Of a stretch of DNA of 64,000 nucleotides, positions 27,671-35,533 are shown one piece after another. The notes beneath the pieces were generated by a model that had not been told where the DNA came from, ran no database searches, and was given only the letters and a program-made list of their open reading frames with translations. Origin of the DNA: Paraeggerthella hominis (GTDB lineage Bacteria; Actinomycetota; Coriobacteriia; Coriobacteriales; Eggerthellaceae); assembly GCF_021044775.1 (NCBI RefSeq), contig NZ_JAJNOQ010000007.1, positions 62,001 to 126,000 of the forward strand, read 5' to 3'. The first letter of the stretch is position 1, and each line of letters opens with the position of its first letter. The position numbers were made by a program, and so were the translations under genes.

Positions 27671-27916
27671 ATTCCTCTCCTTTGAAGGGGATGTGGCCCG
27701 ACCGGAAATTCGCACGGAGAACGCAAGCCCCCGTGTGACGCAATCGCACGCGCGGGCCCCGACCCTCTTCTCTCGCACAGAACTCTTCGCCTGATCCGAC
27801 TATACAGCCCTCATAATACCAGTACGAATTCGCCTCGCAGCGCGGCGGACGCACCGGACGGCATGTCGCGGGCGCACTCGTCGGCAAACGGCCTGACTCG
27901 CGCGCAAGCAGCACCT

Positions 27917-27953
27917 GCAAAAAGAGAGCCCGCCTCCCTGAGGAGACGGGCTC
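27917..27953 (-). terminator. Terminator of the Opp-type ABC transporter genes
   Basis: 12-bp arms GAGCCCGCCTCC/GGAGACGGGCTC (one mismatch), followed on the minus strand by TCTCTTTTTGC. It lies 57 bases beyond the stop of the last ABC gene. Confidence 0.85.
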
Positions 27954-28009
27954 GAACCAGCTTCATCGCGCATGCGTTCCGCAAGCAGCGCTTGCCAAGA
28001 ACCGAGACG

Positions 28010-28861
28010 CTACTTGCCCAAATCGGGGTGCAGCAGCGAGGGCGCAGCCCCCAAGAGCAAGCGCGTGTAGTCGTCTTTCGGATGTTCGAACACCTCTTTG
28101 GCGGTGCCGTTTTCCACAGCCTCGCCCGCGTTCATCACGATGATGCGGTCGGAAATGTAGCGCACCGTCTGGATATCGTGGCTGATGAACACCATGGACA
28201 GGCCGAGCTCCTTCTTCAGGTCCATGAGCAGGTTCAGAATCTGTGCGCGCACGGACACGTCAAGGGCGCTCGTGGGCTCGTCGGCAATGATGGCGTCGGG
28301 CTTGAGCGACAGGGCGCGCGCAATAGCCACGCGCTGGCGCTGGCCGCCGGACAGCTGGCCCGGCAGCGCGTCGAGCACCGACCCCGGCAGGCCGACCATC
28401 TCGATCAGCTCGTTCACGCGAGCCTCGCGAGACGTCTTGTCGCCCACCTTGTGCACCACCAGCGGGTCAAGCAGCTGGTCGTGCACGCTCATGCGCGCGT
28501 TGAGCGCCGTGGCGGGGTCCTGGAAGACCACCGAGATCACGCGGCCGATCAAGCGGCGCTGGGCGGCGGAGCGCTTTGTAACGTCCTCGCCCTTGAAGAA
28601 CACGCGGCCCTCCGTGGGCTGCTGCAAGCCGCACATCACGTTGGCCGTGGTGGACTTGCCGCAGCCGGACTCGCCCACGATGCCCAAGGTCTGACCCGGC
28701 ATCAGCTTGAGGGTCAGGCCGCGGACGGCCTGCACCTTGTTCGGGTGCAGGATGGAGCCGGTGCGCGTCTTGAACGTCACGCGGATGTCGTCGAGGAAGA
28801 TGATGGGCGTCTGCCCGTCGGCGGCGGAAGCGTTCGCCACGTTCGTTTCGAGTTCGCTCAT
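28010..28861 (-). CDS. Oligopeptide-type ABC importer ATPase (OppF/DppF-like)
   Basis: A 283-residue ATPase with Walker A GESGCGKSTT (about residue 64), signature LSGGQRQRVAIARAL, Walker B AIIADEPTSALD and an H-loop in FISHDIQTV. The C-terminus has the OppF-type extension (HPKDDYTRLLLGAAPS) without an evident iron-sulfur cysteine motif. Its start overlaps the fused permease-ATPase stop by four bases (ATGA). It forms the second ATPase of the importer whose solute receptor is probably the lipoprotein at 32795. Context suggests sialic acid rather than peptide as the substrate. Confidence 0.93.
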   Translation of the reverse strand: MSELETNVANASAADGQTPIIFLDDIRVTFKTRTGSILHPNKVQAVRGLTLKLMPGQTLGIVGESGCGKSTTANVMCGLQQPTEGRVFFKGEDVTKRSAAQRRLIGRVISVVFQDPATALNARMSVHDQLLDPLVVHKVGDKTSREARVNELIEMVGLPGSVLDALPGQLSGGQRQRVAIARALSLKPDAIIADEPTSALDVSVRAQILNLLMDLKKELGLSMVFISHDIQTVRYISDRIIVMNAGEAVENGTAKEVFEHPKDDYTRLLLGAAPSLLHPDLGK

Positions 28862-30885
28862 AGCAGCACACCTCCAGGAACGTACGGTTTGATGCCAAGG
28901 CGCTTGAGTTCGCTGTCAGGCAGCTCGGCGTAGTAATGATCGGTGCTTTCGACGCGCTTGAGCACGGGACGCAGCTGCGACACCTTGTCGGGATGGCTCG
29001 AACGCGGCGTGAAGCGGTCGCCCTGAGGGAAGTCCTTCGGGCTGGGAACGCTGCCGGGAACCTGGTGCAGGCGGTCGCCGCCGGCTTCGATGGAAAGCAC
29101 CGAGCCCAGCAGTCCGCGCGTGTACTCGTGCACGGGGTGGCACAGGATGTCCGACACCGGACCCTGCTCGACCACCTGACCGGCGTACATAACCGTGATG
29201 GAGTTCGCCACTTCGGCGACAAGCGCCAGGTCGTGGCTGACGAACACCATGGCGAAGCCCAGTTCCTTCTGCAGCTTGTTCAAAAGGTCGATGACCTGCT
29301 TCTGCACGGTCACATCAAGAGCCGTAGTGGGCTCGTCGGCGATGATGACCTTCGGGTCGCGCGTGAGCGCCATGGCGATGAGCACGCGCTGACGCTGGCC
29401 GCCCGACAGCTCGTGCGGATAGGAGTCGAGCGTGCGCTTCGGGTCAAGGCCCACCAGCTCCAGCAGCTCCTCGGCGCTACGGGTGCCGCCGCGCTTGGTC
29501 AGCTGCTTCATCTGAGCCCTGATCAGCATGGACGGGTTGAGCGAAGACAGCGCGTCCTGGTAGATCATGGCGATTTCGCGGCCGCGCAGAGCGTTCATCT
29601 GCTTCTGGTCCATGGCCAGCAGGTTCTGACCGTCGTACAGGATCTCGCCCGTGACGGTTGCCTTCGGATCGAGCAGGCCCATGATGGTCAGCGACGTAAT
29701 GGACTTGCCGCAGCCGGACTCGCCCACCAAGCCCATGGTCTGGCGCGGGCGCACCACGAAACTCACGTGGTCCACCACGTTCACGTCGCCGTGACGCGGG
29801 AACTTGATGCACAGGTCCTTGACTTCCAAAATAGGCGGCACATCGGTGCGAGCCTCAAAGCGATCGGTGCGCGTCTTCTCGATGGTCTGCAGCTGCATCA
29901 GGCGCTTCTCCAGCATGTCGGCCTGAGCGGCGTACGCCAGCGTGGGGTCGGCAACCATCTTGTCGGCTTCGCGCTCGGCCAGCACGGCGGAGTCGTCAGC
30001 CTTGACCGGAGCCTTGGGAGCGGCGGCCATGGCGTCGGTGATGCCCTCGGACAGGATGTTCAGGCACAGAACCGTGATCATGATGGCAAGACCCGGGAAC
30101 AGCGCCTGCCACCAACGACCGGACAGCACGCCGTTGCGGGCGTCAGCCAAAATGTTGCCCCAGGTGGGAGTAGGCTCGGGGATGCCGGCCGAGATAAAGG
30201 ACAGCGACGCCTCGAACACGATCGCGTCGGCCACCAGCACGATGGTGAACACCATGACCGGGGCGATGCAGTTGCGCACAACGTGCTTGACCAGGATCCA
30301 CGGGGCGCGAGCGCCGCTTACGACGACGGCGCGGACGTAATCTTGGTTGTACTCCGAAACCACGTTCGCGCGCACGATGCGGGCGATCTGGGGAATGTAC
30401 AGAAAGCCGATGGCGAAGATCAACGTTGCCAGCGAGTTACCGAACGCGATGACGAACGTGGCGGCCAAGGCGATGCCCGGGAACGACATGATGACGTCGA
30501 GCACGCGCATGATGACTTCGCTGACCCACTTGCGGGACACGGCGGCGATAGCGCCGATGATCGAGCCGCACACAAGCGCAAAGCCCGTAGCGCCGATGCC
30601 GATGATGAGCGAGTAACGCGCACCGTACATCATGCGCGACAAAACGTCGCGGCCCTTGTCGTCGGTACCGAACAGGAACTGCGCATCAGGAGCCTGGCGC
30701 GCCGTGAAGATAGCCAGCGGATCATGCGGGGCAACGATATTCGCAAACGCGGCGATCATAACGACCAGCACCAGCACCACAAGCGAGATGCGCGAGCCGA
30801 TGCCCATGGCCTTCCAGCGACGGAAGCGAACCTTGCCCGGGTTGGCCTCCATTTTCTTCGTAAGGTTTCCTCGTAACTGAACCAT
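28858..30885 (-). CDS. Fused ABC permease (OppC-like) and ATPase (OppD-like)
   Basis: A single 675-residue chain. Residues 1-290 form an OppC-type permease: N-terminal segment near 28-50, the PHDPLAIFTARQAPDAQFLFGTDDKGRDVLSR region cut across residues about 53-85, and the EAA-type loop YVRAVVVSGARAPW. A linker of about 60 residues (rich in Ala, Glu, Lys) leads to an OppD-type ATPase from about 350: Walker A GESGCGKSIT, LSGGQRQRVLIAMAL, VIIADEPTTALD, and an OppD tail. The reading frame is open throughout. The same permease-ATPase fusion is known from the Sat and Sia sialic acid importers. It begins one base after oppB ends. Confidence 0.95.
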   Translation of the reverse strand: MVQLRGNLTKKMEANPGKVRFRRWKAMGIGSRISLVVLVLVVMIAAFANIVAPHDPLAIFTARQAPDAQFLFGTDDKGRDVLSRMMYGARYSLIIGIGATGFALVCGSIIGAIAAVSRKWVSEVIMRVLDVIMSFPGIALAATFVIAFGNSLATLIFAIGFLYIPQIARIVRANVVSEYNQDYVRAVVVSGARAPWILVKHVVRNCIAPVMVFTIVLVADAIVFEASLSFISAGIPEPTPTWGNILADARNGVLSGRWWQALFPGLAIMITVLCLNILSEGITDAMAAAPKAPVKADDSAVLAEREADKMVADPTLAYAAQADMLEKRLMQLQTIEKTRTDRFEARTDVPPILEVKDLCIKFPRHGDVNVVDHVSFVVRPRQTMGLVGESGCGKSITSLTIMGLLDPKATVTGEILYDGQNLLAMDQKQMNALRGREIAMIYQDALSSLNPSMLIRAQMKQLTKRGGTRSAEELLELVGLDPKRTLDSYPHELSGGQRQRVLIAMALTRDPKVIIADEPTTALDVTVQKQVIDLLNKLQKELGFAMVFVSHDLALVAEVANSITVMYAGQVVEQGPVSDILCHPVHEYTRGLLGSVLSIEAGGDRLHQVPGSVPSPKDFPQGDRFTPRSSHPDKVSQLRPVLKRVESTDHYYAELPDSELKRLGIKPYVPGGVLL

Positions 30886-30886
30886 G

Positions 30887-31843
30887 CTACACCGTCCTGA
30901 TTCGCGGATCGATCAGGATATAAAGCATATCCACGATGATGTTGATAACGATGAAGGTGATGGCCACCACCAGCACGACGCCCTGAACCAGCAAAACGTA
31001 GCTGTTCTGGATGCCCGAAAGAATGGCCATGCCCATGCCGGGGAGGTTGAAGATAACCTCGATGACCACGGCGCCGCCGATCAGGTAGCCGATGCGCAGA
31101 CCCAGAACCGTAACCGGCGTGATGAGCGCGTTGCGCAAGACGTTGCGCGCTACGACGACGCTCTTCGGAATGCCCGCGCCCAACGCCGTGCGCACGTAGT
31201 CCTTGTCCAGCTCCTCGACCATCGACGTGCGGATAACGCGCGTCAGCTGGCCGGTAACGGGGACCGCCAACGCGATGGCCGGCATGGCCATGCGAGCGAG
31301 CCACCCTGCCGGATCCTGCGATATCGTGGGCAGCGGACCCGACGCCGGCAGCAGGTGCAGCATCGAAGAGAACAGCAGGATCATGAGCACTGCAAGCCAG
31401 AACGAAGGCGTTGCGATGCAGGCGATCGAGAAGACGCGGATGATCTGGTCGGGCCATCGATCGCGGTACAGCGCTGAAACAACGCCCAATATCACCGCGA
31501 AAAAGACCGCTATGATCAGACCGAGGAACGTCAGCTGCAACGTGACCGGCAGCGCTTCGGCGATACGGTCGGATACGGCTGCTTTGTTAGCACCGTACGT
31601 TCCCATGTCCCCCTGGAACAGGCCGGCCATATAGTTTCCATACTGTACGAGCACCGGATCGTTCAACCCGTGCTCCTCGCGGTACTGCTCGGCTTGCGCC
31701 TCGGTGGCGTTCTCGCCCAAGACCGAATAAGCTTGGTCAATAGGAGACAGCGCCATAATGAAGAACACGAGAATGGTCACGCCGAAGATCATGATCGGCA
31801 GCGCTATCAGGCGCCTTCCGATCAGTCGTAGCAGGTTGCTCAC
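30887..31843 (-). CDS. Oligopeptide-type ABC permease (OppB/DppB-like)
   Basis: A 318-residue six-span permease: the N-terminus LLRLIGRRLIALPIMIFGVT, the YREEHGLNDPVLVQYGNYMAG extracytoplasmic loop, and the EAA loop VRTALGAGIPKSVVVARNVLRNA are family features. The start codon is GTG, set by AAAGGAGGACGCG. It is the first gene of the three-gene importer unit. A long perfect inverted repeat lies about 50 bases upstream. Confidence 0.95.
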   Translation of the reverse strand: MSNLLRLIGRRLIALPIMIFGVTILVFFIMALSPIDQAYSVLGENATEAQAEQYREEHGLNDPVLVQYGNYMAGLFQGDMGTYGANKAAVSDRIAEALPVTLQLTFLGLIIAVFFAVILGVVSALYRDRWPDQIIRVFSIACIATPSFWLAVLMILLFSSMLHLLPASGPLPTISQDPAGWLARMAMPAIALAVPVTGQLTRVIRTSMVEELDKDYVRTALGAGIPKSVVVARNVLRNALITPVTVLGLRIGYLIGGAVVIEVIFNLPGMGMAILSGIQNSYVLLVQGVVLVVAITFIVINIIVDMLYILIDPRIRTV

Positions 31844-31891
31844 CGCGTCCTCCTTTCGTTTTACGGCTCTTACGCTTTGACAATTACTGGC

Positions 31892-31935
31892 TTTGTGCGC
31901 GGGCCGTTTTCAGCCGAATGCGGCCCGCGCACAAA
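31892..31935. other. 15-bp perfect inverted repeat upstream of the importer genes
   Basis: TTTGTGCGCGGGCCG (31892-31906) pairs with CGGCCCGCGCACAAA (31921-31935) around a 14-base loop. There is no T-run on either side. It sits between the Vsr gene end and the permease start and could be an insulating terminator, an operator or a leader structure. Confidence 0.75.
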
Positions 31936-32036
31936 CATCCATTAGGCATTCTATATGAATCTTGGGTATAGCTGCACAAGAAATATGTGGTCAGATTGTC
32001 GGAAAACGGAGTGTTTTTTGTAATCTTTGGACGCGC

Positions 32037-32624
32037 TTAGGCGCCATCGGACTTGAGCGGCTTGCCCAGCTCTTCCGCCAGCACGGGCAGCAGCGCGGCA
32101 AACGTGGCGTCGATTTCCTTTTTCTTGAGCTGGCATTCCCAGATGACGTGCACGGTCCAGCCCATCTGCTCAAGCGCCGCGCGGCTTCGCTCGTCCCGCT
32201 CCACGTTGCGCTGGAACTTCACCACCCAGTACTCCGCGTTGCTTTTAGGCATGGACGGCTTGCATCGCGGGCAGCGATGCCAAAAACACCCGTTAACAAA
32301 TATAGCTATGCGCTTGCCCGGCCACGCGATGTCCGGATGCCCGGGAACCTTCCATTGCAGACGGTAGCCCGTCAACCCCGCAGCGCGCAAGCGCTGGCGA
32401 ACGAGCAACTCCGGCTTCGTGTTGCTTCGCCGGTTTCCCAACATGGACTTGCGCACGTTCTCGTTCGTAGCCGGAGGGGCTTTCAGGCGCGCGGGAGCGG
32501 GAAGCGCAGGGCGCGAAAGCATGCGCACTGCCATCGCAAAGCCTTCTGCGGGCATCTCGTCGTTTGTTGCATACGCGTTACTTTTATGGAGAGTGGAGTT
32601 CATGGGGCGCATGATACCACTCAT
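32037..32624 (-). CDS. vsr: Very short patch repair (Vsr-like) endonuclease
   Basis: A 195-residue nuclease that in known systems nicks T:G mismatches left by deamination of 5-methylcytosine. Motifs are VRKSMLGNRRSNTKPELLVR (the glutamate is a metal ligand), PGHPDIAWPGKRIAIFVNGC with the catalytic aspartate, CFWHRCPRC, and VERDERSRAALEQMGWTVHV. An N-terminal extension of about 50 residues precedes the family start. Alternative starts lie at codons 5 and 8. No cytosine methylase is near; it is orphaned between the importer genes and the solute-binding gene. Confidence 0.92.
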   Translation of the reverse strand: MSGIMRPMNSTLHKSNAYATNDEMPAEGFAMAVRMLSRPALPAPARLKAPPATNENVRKSMLGNRRSNTKPELLVRQRLRAAGLTGYRLQWKVPGHPDIAWPGKRIAIFVNGCFWHRCPRCKPSMPKSNAEYWVVKFQRNVERDERSRAALEQMGWTVHVIWECQLKKKEIDATFAALLPVLAEELGKPLKSDGA

Positions 32625-32794
32625 ATTCCCTGCTCGTTCACTAGCAATAACAAACCTGTCCGCAACTTCAAAAGCACAAGTCCTTTATTTTCTGTAGGTT
32701 TTCCCCGATAATGGGCACTGCTGTTGTGCGCGTGCCCAATCACGCGCGTGCAATCGAGGCGCGGATGCCTCGAAACCGAAATGGAGGGAAACCA

Positions 32795-34402
32795 ATGGAA
32801 CAGCATAAGAATGCATCTTTGTCCCGCCGCACGTTCCTGGCGGGCAGCGCTGTCGCAGCAGCGGCAGCAGGCCTCAGCCTGTACGGCTGCGGCGGCGGCA
32901 ACGCCGAAACGCCGGCCGAAGGCACTGGCACCGACGCCGGCGCTGCGGTCAAGGGCGGCCAGCTGACGGGCGCGTGCGCCTACAGCTCCACCAACGTCAA
33001 CCCGATTGGCAACAGCTCCGCGTTGATGCTGGGCGCTACGTGGCACGTGTTCGAGGGTCTGTACGACCTTGACCTGCACACGTACAAGACCTACAACGCG
33101 CTGGCTGCCGCCAAGCCGACGAAGGTCTCCGACACCGAGTACGAGGTTGCCCTGCGCGACGGCGCCAAGTTCTCCGACGGCTCGGCCGTGACCGCCGCCG
33201 ACGTGGTGAACGCGTTCGAGAAGAACATGGCCGACGCCACCTACGGCGCCTTCCTGTCGTTCATCTCCGCCGTTGCCGCGAAGGACGACAAGACCATCGC
33301 CTTCACGCTGAAGTATCCCTTCGAGAGCCTGCTCGAAGGCCGCCTGAGCGTGGTCAAGGTCTTCCCCGCCGCCCTGTCCGAGGACGACCTGAAGACCAAG
33401 CCGATCGGCTCTGGCCCGTGGGCGTACGCCAGCATCAACGGCGACGACGGCGGTGCGATCGAGTTCGTTCCCAACGAGCACTACAACGGCTCGCTGCCGG
33501 CCACGGCCGACTCCATGCACTGGGACGTCCTGCTTGACGACACCTCCCGCACCACCGCGCTGCAGGAGGCCACGGTTCAGGTTATGGAGAACGTGCCCGA
33601 CGCCAACGCCGACCAGCTGGTGGGCGCCGGCGCGACGGTCGAGTACATCCAGGGCTTCAACCAGCCGTTCTTCATGTTCAACACGCTGAAGGAGCCGTTC
33701 AACGATCCTCGCGTGCGTCAGGCGTTCTTCTACGCTATCGACACGAACAAGCTCATCGCCAACGCGATGGACGGCCATGCCTCCGCTGTCACCGGCTTTT
33801 TGCCCAAGGAGCACCCGAACTACCATCAGGCTTCCACGGTGTACACCTATGACCCGGAGAAGGCCAAGAGCCTGCTCGCCGAGGCTGGCGTGACCGACCT
33901 CAAGTTCGAGCTCATGACCAACAACAACTGGGTGAAGAACCTGGCTGCCCAGGTCAAGAACGACCTTGACGCCATCGGCCTGAACTGCACCATCAACGAG
34001 ACGAAGATCGACTGGGCTTCCCTGGCCGAGTCCGACAGCGTCCTGCCCTACGACGTCATGCTGACCCCGGGCGACCCGACCTGCTTCGGCAACGACCCCG
34101 ACCTGCTGATGTCCTGGTGGTACGGCGACAACGTGTGGACCCAGGGCCGCAGCTGCTGGAAGAAGGCTGGCGACGGCAAGTTCGAGGAGCTGCAGACCAT
34201 GATGCAGCAGGCTCGCGAGGCCACCGGCAAGGACCAGCAGGAAATCTGGAACAAGTGCTTCGATCTGCTGTCCGAGCAGGTGCCGCTGTACCCGCTGTTC
34301 CATCGCGAGCTGGCGACCGGCTACCAGTCCGCCACGATCACCGGCTTCCAGCCGATCGCGACGACGGGCCTGGTCTTCCTGGGCGCAAGCGCCAAGGCGT
34401 AA
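32795..34402 (+). CDS. Solute-binding lipoprotein of the OppA/DppA (SBP family 5) type
   Basis: A 535-residue extracellular receptor. It has a Tat-like N-terminus (SRRTFLAGSA) with a lipobox giving a modified cysteine in LYGCGGG, then an SBP_bac_5 domain: YEVALRDGAKFSDGSAVTAA, FTLKYPFESLLEG, and PFNDPRVRQAFFYAID. The start follows GGAGGG. It is divergent from the ABC subunits at 28010-31843, separated by vsr, and directly upstream of the sialic acid catabolic genes, so sialic acid is the preferred guess over peptides. It has its own terminator. Confidence 0.92.
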   Translation: MEQHKNASLSRRTFLAGSAVAAAAAGLSLYGCGGGNAETPAEGTGTDAGAAVKGGQLTGACAYSSTNVNPIGNSSALMLGATWHVFEGLYDLDLHTYKTYNALAAAKPTKVSDTEYEVALRDGAKFSDGSAVTAADVVNAFEKNMADATYGAFLSFISAVAAKDDKTIAFTLKYPFESLLEGRLSVVKVFPAALSEDDLKTKPIGSGPWAYASINGDDGGAIEFVPNEHYNGSLPATADSMHWDVLLDDTSRTTALQEATVQVMENVPDANADQLVGAGATVEYIQGFNQPFFMFNTLKEPFNDPRVRQAFFYAIDTNKLIANAMDGHASAVTGFLPKEHPNYHQASTVYTYDPEKAKSLLAEAGVTDLKFELMTNNNWVKNLAAQVKNDLDAIGLNCTINETKIDWASLAESDSVLPYDVMLTPGDPTCFGNDPDLLMSWWYGDNVWTQGRSCWKKAGDGKFEELQTMMQQAREATGKDQQEIWNKCFDLLSEQVPLYPLFHRELATGYQSATITGFQPIATTGLVFLGASAKA

Positions 34403-34435
34403 GCAACCGCTTCGCACCATACCAAGCACCGCACG

Positions 34436-34468
34436 GGCCCGCTTCCGCAAGGAGGCGGGCCTTCTTGT
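34436..34468 (+). terminator. Terminator of the solute-binding protein gene
   Basis: Arms GGCCCGCTTCC and GGAGGCGGGCC (11 positions, one mismatch) with loop GCAA, then TTCTTGTT. Confidence 0.8.
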
Positions 34469-34499
34469 TGCAACAAGGCGATTTTCCTGTGGCAACAGG
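34465..34499 (+). promoter_or_regulatory. Pair of operator-like palindromes before the nan genes
   Basis: TTGTTGCAACAA (34465-34476) is a perfect palindrome, and CCTGTGGCAACAGG (34486-34499) is a related near-palindrome. Their centres are 22 bases apart, two helical turns, and both lie just upstream of the -35 at 34510. Confidence 0.5.
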
Positions 34500-34509
34500 C
34501 CCTTGTTCG

Positions 34510-34538
34510 TTGACGTGCCCACAAGAGCGGTCTATTCT
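34510..34538 (+). promoter_or_regulatory. Promoter of the nanA-nanK-nanE operon
   Basis: TTGACG, 17 bases, TATTCT. About 36 bases follow to the start codon. Its position just downstream of the paired palindromes suggests regulation. Confidence 0.7.
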
Positions 34539-34580
34539 TTTACCGTTTGCATACAGACACGGAAAAGAGGCTTTAAACCC

Positions 34581-35525
34581 ATGACTGATTCACCGTTTCG
34601 CGGCGTAATCCCCCCGGTCGTCATCCCGCTGACCGAGAAGCGACAGCTCGACCTGGAAGCGCTTGAGCGCTCCATCAACCGCATGATCGAGGCAGGCGTC
34701 GACGGCCTGTTCTTCTTGGGATCCTCGGGCGAGGTCGCCTTCCTGACCGACGCGCAGCGCTACCACGTGCTGCAGGAAGCCGTGGCCATGGTGCACGGCC
34801 GCGTGCCGGTGCTGGCGGGCATCATCGACATGGAAACCCTGCGCGTGGTCGACCAGGCCAAGCGCGCCGCCGGCTACGGCGTCGATGCGCTGGTTGCCAC
34901 CGCTCCCTTCTACGCGCTGGGCGGCCCGAAGGAAGTCGAGCGTCACTTCCGCGCCATCCGCGAGCAGACCGATCTGCCGCTGTTCGCCTACGACCTGCCC
35001 GTATGCGTGCACACCAAGCTCGATCCCACGATGCTTGTGCGCCTGGGCACCGACGGCGTGCTGCAGGGCGTCAAGGACTCCTCCGGCGACGACGTGTCGT
35101 TCCGCTGGCTGTGCCTCGAGAACGAGGACGCCGGCCATCCGCTGCAGCTGCTGACCGGCCACGAGGTCTGCGTCGACGGCGCGTACCTGGCCGGTGCCGA
35201 CGGATCGGTGCCGGGCCTGGCGAACCTCGACCCGGTAAGCTACGTCGAGCAGTGGCGCGCCGCTCAGGCTGGCGACTGGAACCGCGTGAAGGAGCTGCAG
35301 GATCACCTGGCTCGCCTCATGTTCCTGACCCGTCAGGTGAAGGCCACCGTGGGCTTCGGTGCCGGCGTAGGCGCGTTCAAGACGGCTTTGTGGCAGATGG
35401 AAGTGTTCAACACGAACCAGATGCGCGAACCCGTCCAGCCCCTGGAAGGCGAAGACGTGGAGACCATCGTCAACGTGCTCAAGCGCGCCGGCCTTATGGA
35501 CGGCGACGCGCCCGTGCGCAAGTAG
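34581..35525 (+). CDS. DapA/NanA-family aldolase, probable N-acetylneuraminate lyase
   Basis: A 314-residue Schiff-base class I aldolase. The motif FFLGSSGEVAFLT (GSSGE, residues about 44-48), the active tyrosine in LPLFAYDLPVC and the lysine in LQGVKDSSGDD are in family order. In sequence alone it could be dihydrodipicolinate synthase or another pyruvate aldolase. The immediate operon with a ROK kinase and NanE argues for cleaving N-acetylneuraminate to pyruvate and N-acetylmannosamine. The ribosome-binding site AGAGG is somewhat far. Symbol left empty because specificity is inferred from context. Confidence 0.85.
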   Translation: MTDSPFRGVIPPVVIPLTEKRQLDLEALERSINRMIEAGVDGLFFLGSSGEVAFLTDAQRYHVLQEAVAMVHGRVPVLAGIIDMETLRVVDQAKRAAGYGVDALVATAPFYALGGPKEVERHFRAIREQTDLPLFAYDLPVCVHTKLDPTMLVRLGTDGVLQGVKDSSGDDVSFRWLCLENEDAGHPLQLLTGHEVCVDGAYLAGADGSVPGLANLDPVSYVEQWRAAQAGDWNRVKELQDHLARLMFLTRQVKATVGFGAGVGAFKTALWQMEVFNTNQMREPVQPLEGEDVETIVNVLKRAGLMDGDAPVRK

Positions 35526-35533
35526 GTTGCTGC

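Noticed and set aside
28936..30876. A 646-codon open frame opposite the fused permease-ATPase gene, and similar long frames opposite the pyruvate oxidoreductase (25544-27652) and secY (48836-50089).
   Set aside because: Each is rich in His, Arg and Val with no motifs and mirrors a clearly real gene on the other strand.
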